64,000 nucleotides of DNA, taken from assembly GCF_038002825.1 (NCBI RefSeq), contig NZ_JBBODF010000001.1, positions 3,658,001 to 3,722,000 of the forward strand, given 5' to 3'. The translations under genes and the position numbers were made by a program. Origin of the DNA: Paenibacillus sp. FSL H8-0048. GTDB taxonomy: Bacteria > Bacillota > Bacilli > Paenibacillales > Paenibacillaceae. Under the pieces are notes generated by a model. The model was not told the DNA's origin. It made no database searches and saw only the letters and a list, made by a program, of their open reading frames with translations. Each line of letters opens with the position of its first letter. Position 1 is the stretch's first letter. This document shows, piece by piece, positions 63,382 to 64,000 of the stretch.

Positions 63382-64000
63382 ATGTCCGGCCGAAGCAATA
63401 AGCTCTCTCCCTACCTGTTCATCTCTCCCGCCCTCCTGCTGTTTGGCTTCGTTGTCCTGGTCCCCGTGCTGATGACCTTCGTCTTCAGCTTCTACGACTG
63501 GAACGGGATCGGCACGATGCGTTTCACCGGCTTCGACAATTACATCCGCGCTTTTCAGGACCAGGTCTACATTAACTCCTACGGACACACGCTGATCTAT
63601 ATTGTTGCTACGGTCCTGGTCGAGGTCATTGCCGGACTCGGACTCGCAGGCTTAATCACGATGGGCCGCAAGGGCAGCGGAATATTCCGGCTAGCCTTCT
63701 TCGTCCCCGTCATGCTGCCGATGATTGTCGTCTCCTACCTGTGGAAGTTCGTCTATAATTCCGATTTTGGCCTCATTAATATCCTGCTGGAGAAAATCGG
63801 CCTGGAGAGCTGGACCCGTGTCTGGCTTGGCAACCCCGATACCGCGCTGTATGCCATCTGTATCGTCTCCGGCTGGGTGTATGCAGGCTTTTATATGACC
63901 ATCTTCTATTCCGGAATCCAGCGCATCTCCAAAGAAGTCTACGAATCGGCCTATCTGGACGGCGCAGGGGAAGCACAGATCTTCTTCAAAATCAAAGTTC
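63382..64000 (+). CDS. Sugar ABC transporter permease, MalF/MsmF-type (partial, runs off right edge)
   Basis: First 206 residues of a permease; ATG at 63382 follows GGAGGTGG. Several membrane segments (PYLFISPALLLFGFVVLVPV, LIYIVATVLVEVIAGLG, AFFVPVMLPMIVVSYLWKF) and the start of the EAA loop (SAYLDGAGEAQIFFKIKV) that contacts the ATPase. The partner permease and any further genes should follow to the right. Works with the binding protein encoded upstream. Confidence 0.92.
   Translation, partial: MSGRSNKLSPYLFISPALLLFGFVVLVPVLMTFVFSFYDWNGIGTMRFTGFDNYIRAFQDQVYINSYGHTLIYIVATVLVEVIAGLGLAGLITMGRKGSGIFRLAFFVPVMLPMIVVSYLWKFVYNSDFGLINILLEKIGLESWTRVWLGNPDTALYAICIVSGWVYAGFYMTIFYSGIQRISKEVYESAYLDGAGEAQIFFKIKV

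Overview
The window looks like a Paenibacillus (or close relative) chromosome. Strong AGGAGG ribosome sites precede most genes, S-layer homology (SLH) and stalk (copper amine oxidase N-terminal) domains occur, there are secreted lipoproteins with Gram-positive lipoboxes, and housekeeping DNA is about 50-60% GC. Both window edges cut genes: a membrane protein on the left and a sugar ABC permease on the right.

Layout. 0-7 kb: DUF4304 and DUF4317 proteins, a secreted Cys/His protein with a lipoprotein partner, an APH-family kinase translationally coupled to a membrane diguanylate cyclase. 7-11.3 kb: a heterodimeric ABC exporter divergent from a small XRE regulator and its membrane partner, with a twin 12-bp palindrome between them. 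11.3-15 kb: an iron-siderophore locus (AraC/binding-protein fusion regulator, FhuF-like reductase, binding lipoprotein) with two Fur boxes. 15-22.8 kb: 51-bp-period repeats, a MetE-like protein, then a Met-rich secreted protein, a two-component system, CcdA and a secreted thioredoxin-MsrA-MsrB fusion, then a slipin. 23.4-26.7 kb: an IS110 element with a candidate bridge RNA and an IS256 element, both inserted in a 51-bp tandem array. 26.9-27.5 kb: a type I toxin-antitoxin module plus a decayed copy.

28-48 kb is a defence island. It holds a NADAR protein, an McrBC-like type IV restriction pair, an AT-rich two-gene unit of unknown function (34.9-38.0 kb; large protein with zinc ribbon and PD-(D/E)XK-like core), a complete type I restriction-modification operon (hsdM-hsdS-hsdR), and a DUF2075 nuclease/helicase with a MazG-like pyrophosphohydrolase. 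48-53.6 kb is a patch of small secreted proteins, pseudogenes and a second Cys/His secreted protein.

53.6-64 kb is carbohydrate metabolism: GH4 glycosidase and BadF-type sugar kinase divergent from a GntR regulator; then an SLH protein and an 849-aa secreted protein divergent from a sugar ABC transporter. An identical 11-bp motif lies just after both predicted promoters of the second pair, which suggests that surface proteins and transporter form one regulon.

The most promising unexplained items are the 34.9-38.0 kb unit, the 51-bp-period hairpin repeats (three unrelated families, one period), the bridge-RNA guide candidates of IS110, and the surface-protein/transporter regulon at the right end. 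All functional calls come from reading motifs; no database search was run.
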